A DNA stretch of 64,000 nucleotides from Willaertia magna (Eukaryota; Heterolobosea; Eutetramitea; Acrasida; Naegleriidae), in the NCBI GenBank assembly GCA_902984215.1, contig CADWAF010001999.1, positions 1 through 64,000 on the forward strand. Reading direction: 5' to 3'. The notes beneath the pieces were generated by a model. The model saw only the letters and a program-made list of their open reading frames with translations, ran no database searches and was not told the DNA's origin. Below, one piece after another: positions 13,621-23,912 of the stretch. Within the stretch, counting starts at the first letter, position 1. Each line of letters begins with the position of its first letter. Made by a program: the position numbers and the translations under genes.

Positions 13621-15093
13621 ATGGAACCTAATCTCTCACCCAAACGATTGCTTAGTAAAGTAACCAACAGAGTTGGTGATAAACAAGTAAATAGATCGAT
13701 TAGTGCAATTCCTTCTAGAATATCAAAACGAGGAGATGATTCACCTCAAAGAGTAACAGAAAGTTATGAGGCGCCAAGTTTTACCCATTCCAAAGATAGG
13801 GATGTAATCATGGAAGAAAGAAAAATTTCTACTCCTTCGTTTAGGTTTAGTAAAGCGAAAAGATTTAAGGAAGAAAATAAATCGGAAATACTAGCAAATC
13901 CAGCTTCTTATAATATAAATATTAATGCATCAAGTACTTCCATATCAAGCCCTGCTTTTTCCTTTGGAGAAAAGTATGAGAGGAAGCAAAAGGTTGATAG
14001 AGTTACCTCACCAGGTCCTATTTATGAAATTAAAGAACCTACATATATGAGAAAATCAGTTCCAACAACATTTGGTACTTCTCATAGAACTTTTCTAGAA
14101 GAAGGAGATAGTGCTTTTTCTCCATCACCTGCAGAATATAATCCTGAAAAACCTTCAACAATACCATCCTTTTCCTTTGGTTCTGGCCTTAGAGAAGAAG
14201 GTAAGTGACTTTATTTAAAATAGTTTTATTTACATTAATTAAAGACAAATTATATTTTAATAATGAACTATCCTGCAAGGGAAAGTATTCTCCAGCTCCA
14301 GTAGTTTATACTCCAAATTATAGCCTTACACAAACAAGCCCTCCTTCTTATTCTTTTGGTAATGGTCACGAAGTAATAATTTCACCCTCAAATATGAAAC
14401 AAAACTTACACACGTCAACCCCAGGACCAGGCCAATATTCATATGATAAATTGCATTCGTCACCTCAATTTACAATGGCTGGAAAAGATAAGGAAATTGA
14501 TGGAAGCTTAAGCCCCAAAGCAAGAAGAGCTAGATATAACCCTGTAATTGAATTTGAAAACTTGGGAAGATATTCTCCAGGACCAAAATATGATTCAAGA
14601 ATTAACCAGTTCCCTCATCATTCTCCAAAGAAAAAGTCAAGTAATTTTACCAACCCTTTGAACCTCAAACCAAAACATGAGAAAAAGGAATCATCTTCTC
14701 CAAACAGTAAGTAAGAAAGGAACATTTACCCTTATTAATATTTGAAAAGAATTTTACTTGGGCTATTCTTTGTCTAGATGCCAAAAAGAAGCTCCATCCC
14801 CTGGACCAAAATACCGTCCTTCAGATGATTTTCTTTCCACTAATCAATCAGTTCCAGGATTTTACTTACTCTCCAAACCAAAAGAAAGTTCTAGCCCAAA
14901 AAAACTTGATTTTCTTTATCCAAAACTTGAAGGTTTGTCACAAAGCAAAAGAGTGACAGCTCCAAAAATTGTAAAACCTCAAAACTCTTCAATGAAAGAG
15001 GTTAAAACGAGTGTTGGTCCAAAAGACTTTCAAGTAGATTTTCTATCTAAAATGAAAAGAAGTACAGCAACAAGTTTTGGAGGATTAGATTAA
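13621..15093 (+). CDS. Sperm-tail PG-rich repeat (STPG/SHIPPO-like) ciliary microtubule protein, three exons
   Basis: Proteins with SPGPxxY repeats are ciliary microtubule-associated or luminal proteins. Repeats are visible through the protein: SPGPIYE, SPAEYNP, SPAPVVYTP, TPGPGQYSY, SPGPKYDS, SPGPKYRP, with interspersed SFSFG / SYSFG phrases. My best frame-consistent model is exons 13621-14200, 14296-14710 and 14778-15093 (introns of 95 and 67 nt), giving 436 aa. The first donor (GAAG|GTAAGT) is clear. Its acceptor at 14295 (TTCTCCAG) is chosen because it keeps phase, but it removes part of a SPAP repeat, so it could be wrong. For the second intron, donor 14707 with an acceptor 15 nt further in is also in frame. 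Rich in Ser, Pro and Lys and probably disordered. It diverges from a dynein heavy chain gene, which fits a ciliary role. Confidence 0.85.
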
Positions 15094-15139
15094 CACTACA
15101 AGATATAAATGGAAGATTAACATTGTAAAATAAAAAAAA

Positions 15140-16123
15140 ATGAATTTTAGTCACTCATCATCATCGCTTATAACATTCTTTTTAAAACCAATCTTTAAAG
15201 ATCCTGCAACAAAATCATTATTTTATTTTATAATTATTAATTTATTATTTATGATTGTTGAATTATTTTTTGGATTTTATAATAATTCACTAGGATTAAT
15301 ATCGGATAGTGCTCACATGTTTTTTGATTGTGCAGCATTAATAATAGGATTATATGGTAATATAATGTCTAAATGGAAAAGTAATTCAATTTATACTTAT
15401 GGATATGTAAGATATGAATATTTAAGTGGATTTATTAATGGAATATTATTAATATTTATTTCAATTTATATTTTAATAGAATCAATACACAGATTATTTG
15501 ATCCACCAATTGTTTCTACAAATCAATTGTTAATTGTTTCAATAATAGGTTTATTTATTAATTTATATGGTGTTTTTCACTTTCATCAACATCATCATCA
15601 TGGAGATGAATGTTCTCATCAACATGGTCACCACCATCATCACAATGAATCTTGTAATCATCATCATTCAGAACATCATCATCACGATGAAAATATTTAT
15701 GGAGTTTATTTACACATGTTAGCAGATGCCTTAGGAAGTGTATCTGTTATTATTTCAACATTAATTGTACAATATTTTAATATTTATATTGCCGATCCTA
15801 TTTGTTCTTTAATTATAAGTATATTTATTTTACTAACTAGTTTCCCTTTAATTATTTCTTCATCTAGAGTTTTATTACAAAGATCTCCAATTCAATTAGA
15901 TAATTTCTTAAATGAAGTTACAAAACAAATTTTACAAATGGATAGTATAATACAGATAAATAACATTCATGTTTGGACTTTAAAATCAAATAAATATATT
16001 GGTAGTTTAAAAGTATTAGTTAAAGAAGATGTTAATGAAATTATTTTATTACAAAATTTACATAATTTATTTACAAATATTGATATGACAATAGAAATTG
16101 AAAAACCAACGCAAATTGTATAA
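15140..16123 (+). CDS. Cation diffusion facilitator zinc transporter (ZnT5/ZnT7-like)
   Basis: A 327-aa CDF antiporter expected to move Zn2+ out of the cytosol into secretory compartments in exchange for protons. About six membrane spans. The metal-binding signature in TM2 is SDSAHMFFD (residues ~55-63) and in TM5 HMLADALGS (~192-200), giving the paired HxxxD sites of the ZnT family. A His-rich loop (~148-182, more than 20 His) lies between TM4 and TM5, as in ZnT7/ZnT5. The C-terminal cytoplasmic domain is short, ending near IEIEKPTQIV. Single exon; ATG follows an A-run. Starts 46 bp after the PG-repeat gene and converges on the transcription-factor gene with 36 bp between stops. Subfamily is inferred from the His loop and signature spacing. 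Confidence 0.92.
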   Translation: MNFSHSSSSLITFFLKPIFKDPATKSLFYFIIINLLFMIVELFFGFYNNSLGLISDSAHMFFDCAALIIGLYGNIMSKWKSNSIYTYGYVRYEYLSGFINGILLIFISIYILIESIHRLFDPPIVSTNQLLIVSIIGLFINLYGVFHFHQHHHHGDECSHQHGHHHHHNESCNHHHSEHHHHDENIYGVYLHMLADALGSVSVIISTLIVQYFNIYIADPICSLIISIFILLTSFPLIISSSRVLLQRSPIQLDNFLNEVTKQILQMDSIIQINNIHVWTLKSNKYIGSLKVLVKEDVNEIILLQNLHNLFTNIDMTIEIEKPTQIV

Positions 16124-16159
16124 TGTGTAATTTCCTAAAATGTACAAAAAATAAAAAAT

Positions 16160-17931
16160 TTATTGAAAATAATTAAAATACTGTGATCCAACACTGGATA
16201 TTGCCTCTAGTTTTCTAATAATCACAGAATACATTTTTTCAACTCTTTTATATCTATCACTCATTACTTTATAAGCTCTTAATAACTTTGATACTTGTTG
16301 GAAATAATGTAAATCCTTAGGTGTTATTTCCCCACAAATTAACCTCGATTGAACACTATTAAAACGTTTCACTACAAAGTTAGCAACCATTGACACAAAG
16401 TGAACTATTGCAACTGGACAATAAATAAAGAAATCTCTTGTAGTTGCTTCTATCACAGAATCAACTAAAACATCTACCTCTTTACCATCAAACCCTGTAG
16501 CCATAAAAACCGCAATATTTACAGCATCAAACACAATATCCTTAATCACATGAACAATTTGATGTTGTTCATTCGTAAAAGGATTAACAGAATTATCCAT
16601 TGCGCAATACTGTTTCAACACTTGATTCAACCTTAATATTATAGGTAACGTTTCCATTGTTAAACCACTCTTCAAGGCCTCATCAAACTCATTAGGTATC
16701 TGTACACCACCCTTCATTAATACAAACTCTTTTAAACCATTCCAAAGAGAACTTAAATCTTCAACATCTTTAAATCTAGAACATATACTAGCCTTACAAT
16801 ACAATTCTCTAACTACTTGATCCCCTTCTGTCATATTCTCAGTATTCAATAAATTCTCATGAAAATACTTTAAGGAATGAAGAAAGAAATTCCCATGTAA
16901 ATCATCTCCCTCGCCAGCAGCATATAAACCTAACAAACCATAAGAAGCCCTCACAAAAAAGTCATTCATAGCATCAAATTCAGTTCTCAAGTATTGTTTT
17001 GCTTCTTTAAAACAAATTTCAGCAGTTTGCGTTTGTCCCATTCGTTGATCCGTTACAGCTTGTATACTAAATAGAACCGCCTTTAATCTCGGATCTAAAT
17101 TTGAAAAATCTTCAAAGATAATATGCCTCATTTCCTCTTTTTTAAATATTGTTCTTCCTAAACTAACAATATCGAAATAAGCGTCAACTGTTCTTGTTTT
17201 TATAAATGTATTTACAAAATGTTGATTTTGTCTTATGGCAGGAGTTTGTAAAGTAGTAAGATTTAAGTCAATTATATTATTTTCTTCATTATTATTAACA
17301 TTATTATTAGAAATATTATTATTAGTAAAAACTATTGGCACAGGATAGGGCTCTGTTGCCTTGTTTTTCTTATTTTGTTTCTTTTTCTTCTTAGCTGTTT
17401 TTTGCTGTGTATTAGTTGTTATATTATTACCACTACTACCACTTGAAGAGGAAGAAGTTGGTGGTGGTGACATGGTCAATTCAATTTCATATAAAGGTTT
17501 GTTTTTTGAACCTTTTGTTCTTCCTTTCTTCTTTGGTGTTCTATAAGAACAAATCTTTCCTCTCTTTAAACATTCCATGCAACTTGGTAAGTGTTTACTA
17601 CATTTCCTTTTTATTAAATAGACGTTTGAATTATGAATTATTAAATATTCTTTACTTACTTGTGAATACTTCTACAATTTACACATGCTATTGAGTGAAA
17701 TTTAGGTTCGTTATTCTCATTATTCTCTTCCGCAGCACTTGTTATTGCTTTATTATTATCGATGTCATTGTTTTCTATATGTACAATAGTTTCCGCAGCA
17801 CCAATATTATTATACTTATTGGATAAGTTATTATTATTATCGCTATTTATTATACTAGAATTATATTGAAGTAACGAATCAAAGTTATAATTTGAAGTAG
17901 AACCATTGTTTAGAGGTTCACTTACAGGCAT
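16160..17931 (-). CDS. Zn2Cys6 (fungal-type) zinc-cluster transcription factor
   Basis: Predicted DNA-binding regulator. Exon 1 is 17931-17660 and exon 2 is 17606-16160; the 53-nt intron (17607-17659, GTAAGT...AAG) lies inside the zinc cluster. Splicing makes a complete C-x2-C-x6-C-x6-C-x2-C-x6-C motif (CVNCRSIHKKC then CMECLKRGKIC), followed by a basic PKKKGRTKGSKNK tract. The rest (~440 aa) is largely helical with no second domain I recognise; low-complexity Asn, Ser and Lys runs separate it from the cluster. I chose ATG 17931, preceded by an A-rich leader, giving 572 aa; the frame stays open further upstream but only with a TTG. That upstream frame contains ECFRKGCVC, echoing the second half of the cluster. 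Zinc-cluster factors are best known in fungi but also occur in amoebae. Confidence 0.85.
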
Positions 17932-18073
17932 TCTTTTTTTTCTAATTGTCCTCAAACAAACGCAGCCTTTCCTGAAACACTCTTTGAAAAACTGCCTCTT
18001 TTGAGTTCTTAGATTACTTCTATTATAAAACAATTTTTTTGGTTTGAAAGCTTTTCGTTTACATGAGCTAAGT
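17932..18073. promoter_or_regulatory. Short divergent intergenic region between zinc-cluster factor and GT4 glycosyltransferase
   Basis: Only 142 bp separate the first in-frame ATGs of the two divergent genes (181 bp if the glycosyltransferase starts at 18113). Both promoters must lie here or overlap coding sequence. I see no clear TATA-like element beyond general A+T richness. Confidence 0.4.
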
Positions 18074-21000
18074 ATGATTGTTGAGTTTAAAGGAAAGAAA
18101 ACCTTTCAAAAAATGTCAATGCTGGAACATGGTGTAAAATTGAGAGGAAATAAAAGAAAAGAGGAAGGAGAAGATTCGTCTCCGATATCATCGTCAATAG
18201 ATTATAATGATAAATCGAAAAAGAAAAAGAAAAATTTACAATTCTATTCAAAAATTATTTTTCTGGTTATTATTGTTCTTTTCATCTTGTCACTAATCTT
18301 CTATTTTTTTGTAATAAGAAAATCAACTAATGATGATTCAACAACAATTAAGCCTGAAGAAGAAAAAGATCTTATTGATGAATCAATTACTTTAAGAAAA
18401 AAAGAAGAAGAAAATATTTTAAAAGAAATTTTTCAAATTGATTTCACTGAAGATAAAGAACTATTAAATTCCGAACAAAATACATTTACCTCCGTTCAAT
18501 TAAGTGATATTCAAAAACAATTTAAAACATCTTCTTTCATTGAATATCCCTATTCCCTTTCCCATTTGAATTTACCTTCTATTGAATCCCTTCTTTCCAC
18601 TTCCTTTAAGGCTTCTTCTCCTCATTTACAAACATTTTTTTCAAAACTTAAAAAATTATCTGTAGAATCTACAATTAACAAGGCTAACACTGATGGTGTT
18701 CCCCCTATAAAAGTTTTACTATTAGGAGTTAGAAGAAGAAGAAGGCTGAAAGGAGGGAAAGGTAAATGGAGATGGATAGGTAATAAGAATAATAATGCAT
18801 GTTATGATAAGGGATTACATAGTTCGTTAAAGAAAGAATTAAAAGAAAGGGGTTTGTTGGAATTGTTTTCATTGACTACCTTAAAGAAAGAGGAAGATTG
18901 GAATAATAAACGCAAAGAAATTAGATTAAATAATAATGAATTGAATAATAATCCTGTTCAATTATATTGTTTTTTAAATACCAAAGCTTATTCAAAAACT
19001 AGAAATACCTTAATACAATCGATAATGTCTGAAGAAAATTCTTTTTTACTTTATGGATTAATGGAAGAAGACTTTGACCGAAATGAAAGTGACAATAATG
19101 AAAAAGTAAAATGGGTTTGGATTCCTTCTTCGACAACTATTTCAATTAATACTTTTACTTCATTACTTTTTTCTAATAATAATGATGTTATTGAAATTAT
19201 TAATGAAGGATTATTGAAAGCTTATTTGTCAACGAATGGGGCTATTGAAAGAACGAAAGAAAATACAAAGTTAATAGACTTAAAGGATCTTTTACTTTCA
19301 CCTATTATAACTGAGGGTAACTTAAAAGAGATAAAGAAAAGTAAGAAAAAACAGCAACAATTTTTTCTTATAAAACCTGGGGTAATTGAAACAATTAATA
19401 ATGGAATATTTAATTTATTATTATTTAATAAGTTTGCGCCTAAATTTTGGATAAACACTTATTGGCACATTTTAACAGAGTTTACACAAGTGGTTAAAAG
19501 TAACGAAAAATTACAACCATTAGATTACAATATTTTTATTTTACAGTTAAATACAATTTTACTTGATTCTTCTTTATATAAACAGTTTAAAAAAGTGATT
19601 GACATAAGTAAAGGTTATTCAATTACTGAAATGAATGATAATTTAAAGACATTAGGTGTTATTCCAACAATTTCATCTAAAGAAGAAGCATCTTGTAATG
19701 TTTTAAGTTTAATATTAGAAAAAGAAGAGGAATTAAAATTAATCAGTGCCACTAATAATTTAATGTTTGATTTATCTCTATTTATTTATCGTCATAAAAC
19801 ACTTTTAACAGAAAAATATTCTTTAATAATAAGTAATCAAATTGAATTTGTAAAAAGAATGAAATTATATCATCCAAATGTTTTTTTAATTAAAACAAAT
19901 GATATGACCATAGTCTCTTCCATCATTCAACAGTATTGCACATTAAGTCTATTTACTTCTTCAACTATACCAACAAGAAATAATATGAAAAAACAAGCAA
20001 CTCCAACTCATTCATTATTGTCAAATACAGCACCTGAGTTTTATATTTATAACATGACGATTAATGTCACTACCACTAATACAAATGGTTTAAGAAATGA
20101 ATGGAATTTATTTTCTTTTGGACAGAAACAATTACCACTTAATAATATTTTACAAAATATAAATCAAGATAAAAAAGAAATACAATATACTACTAATATA
20201 CTATTACAAAATACAAATGGTGAACTTAAAAAAAAGAAAAATTCTCTTCTCCATTTACAACAAGTACCTTTACATATTGCTCTACAAGTTAATGATTTCC
20301 ATATTTTTGGAGGATTAGAAAGAGTTGTCATTGAATTAAGTTTACATTTACTTTCCTTTCCAAACATCAAAGTGACATTTATTAATTGTGGAAAAGAAGG
20401 TACACCAATGGAAGAGATTAAAAAATATGAAAAGAAATTTCATAAAATTATTACTGTAAAGAATGAAAAGGAATATGAAGAATTATTAATTAATGAAAGA
20501 TTTGATTTTGTTCATTCTCACTATTCCATTTATGGTATTAAATTGTGTCACACTTATCAAATACCTTTTATTCAAACAGTACATAATCAATATCTTTGGT
20601 TTTTTGAAGAAAATAATTTATTTAATAGCTATAAAGAAGCAGATAAATATACTACTTTATACACAGCTGTTTCTTCAGATGTAGCAATGTATTCTGATAT
20701 TAAATTAGAATTAAGTGTAGATAAGATGATAATTATTAGAAATGGTTTAGATCCAAATCGTCTAACAAGTAGTTGTAGTTTACTTGCCAACAAGAAGAAA
20801 CAAAAACAAGAAAAGAGTATGATTTGGAAAAGTATTATACCAACATCAACAACAATTCAAGATATCGATGATAATACTTTTATTATTGTACAAGTAGCTA
20901 CTGTAGCCCCTTCAAAAGGACAACAATATCTTATAAGAGCATTTGAAAGGGTAAAGAAAACGTTGTTAGCTTATGGTTTTAAACCCTTATTGGTATTTGC

Positions 21001-21595
21001 TGGAAGGATTGAAGATCATGCTTGGAGAAAGTTTTTATTAAGATTAACGTTACAATCAAATGTTAGGGAAGATGTTGTTTTCTTAGGTTCATTAGAAAGT
21101 AAGAAGATTTCATGTTTATTACAAATTGCTGATATGATGGTTCATCCTTCTCTGTTAGAAGGGTGGTCATTAGCAGTGGCTGAAGGGATTTATATGAAGA
21201 AAGATTTGGTTGTTACTAATGTTGGAGGAAGTGGAGATACAGTAGAAGCCTTTCATGCAAAGTTGGGTTCTTCTAGTCCTATTATTGCTAAAGTAATTGA
21301 TCCTCCTTATATTTCAATTCTTAACGATGGTGTAGATATGCAAGAAACTCCTAGAAAAGAATTTAATGAATTTGTAGATAATTTAGCCTCAACAATTAAC
21401 GAAGTGATAAGGGAAAGAGCTAATAGAAATTTACTGACAAAGAAGAAGAAATATTCTTGGGAATATAATAGGAAAATGAAACAATTACATTCTTCATTTA
21501 TTTATGATGCTTATAGAAAGTTATATTATTTATTGAAGGCAACAGGGAATAATATCGAAATAGTTCAAGATACATTTAGAAATGAATACATGTAA
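18074..21595 (+). CDS. Type II membrane glycosyltransferase, GT4-like C-terminal domain
   Basis: A 1,173-aa single-exon protein with a short cytoplasmic N-terminus, one membrane anchor (residues ~57-80, very rich in Ile, Leu and Phe), a long lumenal stem and a C-terminal GT-B glycosyltransferase domain. The GT4 part begins near residue 740 (LQVNDFHIFGGLERVV, the sugar-acceptor GG loop) and includes VHNQ, NGLDPNRL, VATVAPSKGQQYLI, VFAGR and the hallmark E-x7-E (EGWSLAVAE, nt ~21159). It probably acts in Golgi or ER glycan synthesis; donor and acceptor are unknown. The stem (~residues 90-730) has no domain I recognise and carries a RRRRRLKGGKGK basic patch. ATG 18113 has a better A-rich leader and may be the true start. 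It converges on the Asn-rich gene with 40 bp between stops. Confidence 0.8.
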   Translation: MIVEFKGKKTFQKMSMLEHGVKLRGNKRKEEGEDSSPISSSIDYNDKSKKKKKNLQFYSKIIFLVIIVLFILSLIFYFFVIRKSTNDDSTTIKPEEEKDLIDESITLRKKEEENILKEIFQIDFTEDKELLNSEQNTFTSVQLSDIQKQFKTSSFIEYPYSLSHLNLPSIESLLSTSFKASSPHLQTFFSKLKKLSVESTINKANTDGVPPIKVLLLGVRRRRRLKGGKGKWRWIGNKNNNACYDKGLHSSLKKELKERGLLELFSLTTLKKEEDWNNKRKEIRLNNNELNNNPVQLYCFLNTKAYSKTRNTLIQSIMSEENSFLLYGLMEEDFDRNESDNNEKVKWVWIPSSTTISINTFTSLLFSNNNDVIEIINEGLLKAYLSTNGAIERTKENTKLIDLKDLLLSPIITEGNLKEIKKSKKKQQQFFLIKPGVIETINNGIFNLLLFNKFAPKFWINTYWHILTEFTQVVKSNEKLQPLDYNIFILQLNTILLDSSLYKQFKKVIDISKGYSITEMNDNLKTLGVIPTISSKEEASCNVLSLILEKEEELKLISATNNLMFDLSLFIYRHKTLLTEKYSLIISNQIEFVKRMKLYHPNVFLIKTNDMTIVSSIIQQYCTLSLFTSSTIPTRNNMKKQATPTHSLLSNTAPEFYIYNMTINVTTTNTNGLRNEWNLFSFGQKQLPLNNILQNINQDKKEIQYTTNILLQNTNGELKKKKNSLLHLQQVPLHIALQVNDFHIFGGLERVVIELSLHLLSFPNIKVTFINCGKEGTPMEEIKKYEKKFHKIITVKNEKEYEELLINERFDFVHSHYSIYGIKLCHTYQIPFIQTVHNQYLWFFEENNLFNSYKEADKYTTLYTAVSSDVAMYSDIKLELSVDKMIIIRNGLDPNRLTSSCSLLANKKKQKQEKSMIWKSIIPTSTTIQDIDDNTFIIVQVATVAPSKGQQYLIRAFERVKKTLLAYGFKPLLVFAGRIEDHAWRKFLLRLTLQSNVREDVVFLGSLESKKISCLLQIADMMVHPSLLEGWSLAVAEGIYMKKDLVVTNVGGSGDTVEAFHAKLGSSSPIIAKVIDPPYISILNDGVDMQETPRKEFNEFVDNLASTINEVIRERANRNLLTKKKKYSWEYNRKMKQLHSSFIYDAYRKLYYLLKATGNNIEIVQDTFRNEYM

Positions 21596-21635
21596 TAATA
21601 GTTTGTTTATGGAAAAAGGCTTTGGTCAACTTGGT

Positions 21636-23366
21636 TTATTTTACTTTCTTTACATCTTGATCTTCTTCTTCTGAAGATACTTTTCTTTTTCTCTTTGAAT
21701 TTTCTTTCTTTCTATCCATTTCAGATTTAGATTTACTTTTACACCAAAAAGGCTTAGTTATTGCAACAACATTATCTGTCTTTAAATCTACTAATTGCAT
21801 AAAACAAATCTTCTTATTAATTAAACTAGCTGTTGTTGTGTTATTCTTACTTCTCTTTCTTTTCGTTTTCTTTTCATCTATTATTGTACAACTTAAATTC
21901 TTTTCTAAATACTCTACAATAGCCTTCTTTCTTTGACTTCTTTTATTTGTATCTTCTCTTTTAATTGTAAAACTAACAGAAGAATAATCATTATCTTTCT
22001 TCTCAAAGTCCTTTCTTAAAAACCTTCTTTCCAATAAAGAACATGATGATTCATAACTTTCAATCTCATCATTATTTAATAAAATTCTAATGTCAACTGC
22101 AAAGCCTTGTTCTTCCTTATTAACATCTTCTTCTACTTCTTCATTACTTAACAAACTATTTGGTACATGAAATGTAATAACATCATTTACAAATACTGAA
22201 TAACAAATATCAAATTCTTCCTTATTAAAACTCTTTCTTTTATACTCAACTGTAAATCCAGGAAAACATGAACAACTACATTTCTCTTCTTGTTCATTCT
22301 TTAAAGTATTTGTTATCATTGGAATTTCCTTAATTAAACCATTAGTATTATTATTTGCAACGTTATTTGTATTTAGATCCAAGCCTTGTTCTTCTTCTTT
22401 TTGTTCTTCAGTATTTAAAGAAGAAGTAGAAGCCTTTTCTTTATCTTCTTCTTCTTTAATTGCTTTCTTTTCTCCCTTTACCTTACTCTTTTTACTTTTC
22501 TTTCTATCTCCGCCATTGTTATTATTATTTCTTCTTCTTCTTGTTTTACTTTCAACAATTAGTTTTTCTTCTTCTTCTTTTATTTCTATTTTATTATTAA
22601 TTGTTGTTGTCTTATTATTATTGTTATTATTAGTAAAACAATTAAGTGACAATGGTGATAATGATCTTTGATTATTATTTGTATTATTATTCATTAAAAT
22701 CATTCTTCCATTTGTATTTAATGTAGATGATTCACTTAACACATCTAATAAAGATAATTTAGTATTATTATTATTGCTACCACTAACGCAATTATTATTA
22801 ATATTATTTAAACTGTCACCAATCATTAATTTATCTGAAATATCACCAACAAAAGTGGAAGTGGAATAATCATTATTTTTATTGGCAACACCATCAAACA
22901 TATTATTTGTGTTTGTATTATTCGTGTTAATAGTATTATTATTAGTAGATGAACAATAACTTCCACTAGATTCACTTGTAGATAAATGATCATAATTAAA
23001 ATAATTAAATAATGAATCTAAATTATTCATATCATTAAATAAAAATGGTTGATTATTGGAATTATTGCTTAAATAATTATCTAATGAAATATTATCTTGA
23101 AAATAATTAAAATAATTTGTATTAATTGCATTATTATTGTTATAACTGTTATTATTATTCATACCACTACTATTCACATGTTGCATGGTTAGAAAAGGAG
23201 AAATCATTTCTTCAAATGGTTGCTGTTCATCAAATGCACCACCATAACCTATACCACTACTGCTATTTGCATTAAAAAAGTGATCTAAGTTAATAGTTTC
23301 AAAAAGCATACCATTTGTATTGGTATGATGATGATTACTACTATTGTCATGTCCTGTCATCTCCAT
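21636..23366 (-). CDS. Asn-rich hypothetical protein with basic nuclear-type tail and a conserved-looking C-terminal domain
   Basis: 576 aa, single exon, no family recognised with confidence. Residues 1-270 are dominated by Asn, Ser and Thr runs. Residues ~270-310 are strongly basic (RRRRNNNN, RKKSKKSKVKGEKK) and could be a nuclear localisation signal. A non-repetitive block of about 180 residues follows (~365-545), starting CSCSCFPGF and ending with a phrase of the form LVDLKTDNVVAITKPFWCKSKS. That ending resembles the last strands of beta-sandwich DNA-binding domains (a D..T..V..S.PF.V.SK pattern), but this is inference only. The extreme C-terminus is KRKRKVSSEEEDQDVKKVK. A transcription or chromatin role is plausible but unproven. 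Confidence 0.7.
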   Translation of the reverse strand: MEMTGHDNSSNHHHTNTNGMLFETINLDHFFNANSSSGIGYGGAFDEQQPFEEMISPFLTMQHVNSSGMNNNNSYNNNNAINTNYFNYFQDNISLDNYLSNNSNNQPFLFNDMNNLDSLFNYFNYDHLSTSESSGSYCSSTNNNTINTNNTNTNNMFDGVANKNNDYSTSTFVGDISDKLMIGDSLNNINNNCVSGSNNNNTKLSLLDVLSESSTLNTNGRMILMNNNTNNNQRSLSPLSLNCFTNNNNNNKTTTINNKIEIKEEEEKLIVESKTRRRRNNNNNGGDRKKSKKSKVKGEKKAIKEEEDKEKASTSSLNTEEQKEEEQGLDLNTNNVANNNTNGLIKEIPMITNTLKNEQEEKCSCSCFPGFTVEYKRKSFNKEEFDICYSVFVNDVITFHVPNSLLSNEEVEEDVNKEEQGFAVDIRILLNNDEIESYESSCSLLERRFLRKDFEKKDNDYSSVSFTIKREDTNKRSQRKKAIVEYLEKNLSCTIIDEKKTKRKRSKNNTTTASLINKKICFMQLVDLKTDNVVAITKPFWCKSKSKSEMDRKKENSKRKRKVSSEEEDQDVKKVK

Positions 23367-23912
23367 TGTGTTTGTTTATTTGTATAACGCTAAATAGTAG
23401 ATTTTATAGAAGAGTCTGAGAAAAGCTTTCACTATTAACTAGTGATTGTTTTTTTATGTGTATTGACTGGTTTTTAACAGGACCACTTTAAATTAAATAG
23501 CATTTGACAGATCTTTTAAAGATAATCGATTTGAACTTATTAGCTGTAACAGTCCATTTGTTTTTGTGCAAGTAGTTAATATTTAGAAATACGTAGTCTG
23601 TATTAGATCAGAATTACAAACCAAAATAAAGCGAAACGGTGATGGTGAAATATTCCAATTGCTAAATCGTGCGGAATTTGATATTTTTGTTTGATGGATG
23701 ATATTATTGTTTTGGGAGAATGTTTTAGCTTTTTGGTTTGTCATTAAATTAAAGAAAGTGGGACAACTAATTTGTGTTGTCCACCAAAAGGAATTACTTG
23801 TGAGTAGGCATAATGTTGTGTTGGGTTGATCAGTAAGTCACCAGATTAAATCATCTTTTGATTAGGCATTGTCTTTAGTGTAAGATCGTTGTGATCTTAA
23901 AGGTAATGTAAT
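23367..23912. other. Intergenic region, 546 bp, with two small hairpins
   Basis: Lies upstream of the Asn-rich gene and downstream of the SET gene, both on the minus strand. Two inverted repeats are visible: TAAGATC/GATCTTA with a 5-nt loop at 23881-23899, 13 nt past the SET stop, and an imperfect 9-bp stem with one bulge at 23758-23784 (GTGGGACAAC/GTTGTCCAC). No coding sequence seen. Confidence 0.6.

Noticed and set aside
19222..20370. Minus-strand frames inside the GT4 glycosyltransferase
   Set aside because: Antisense shadows of a well-supported coding region with no domain signal.
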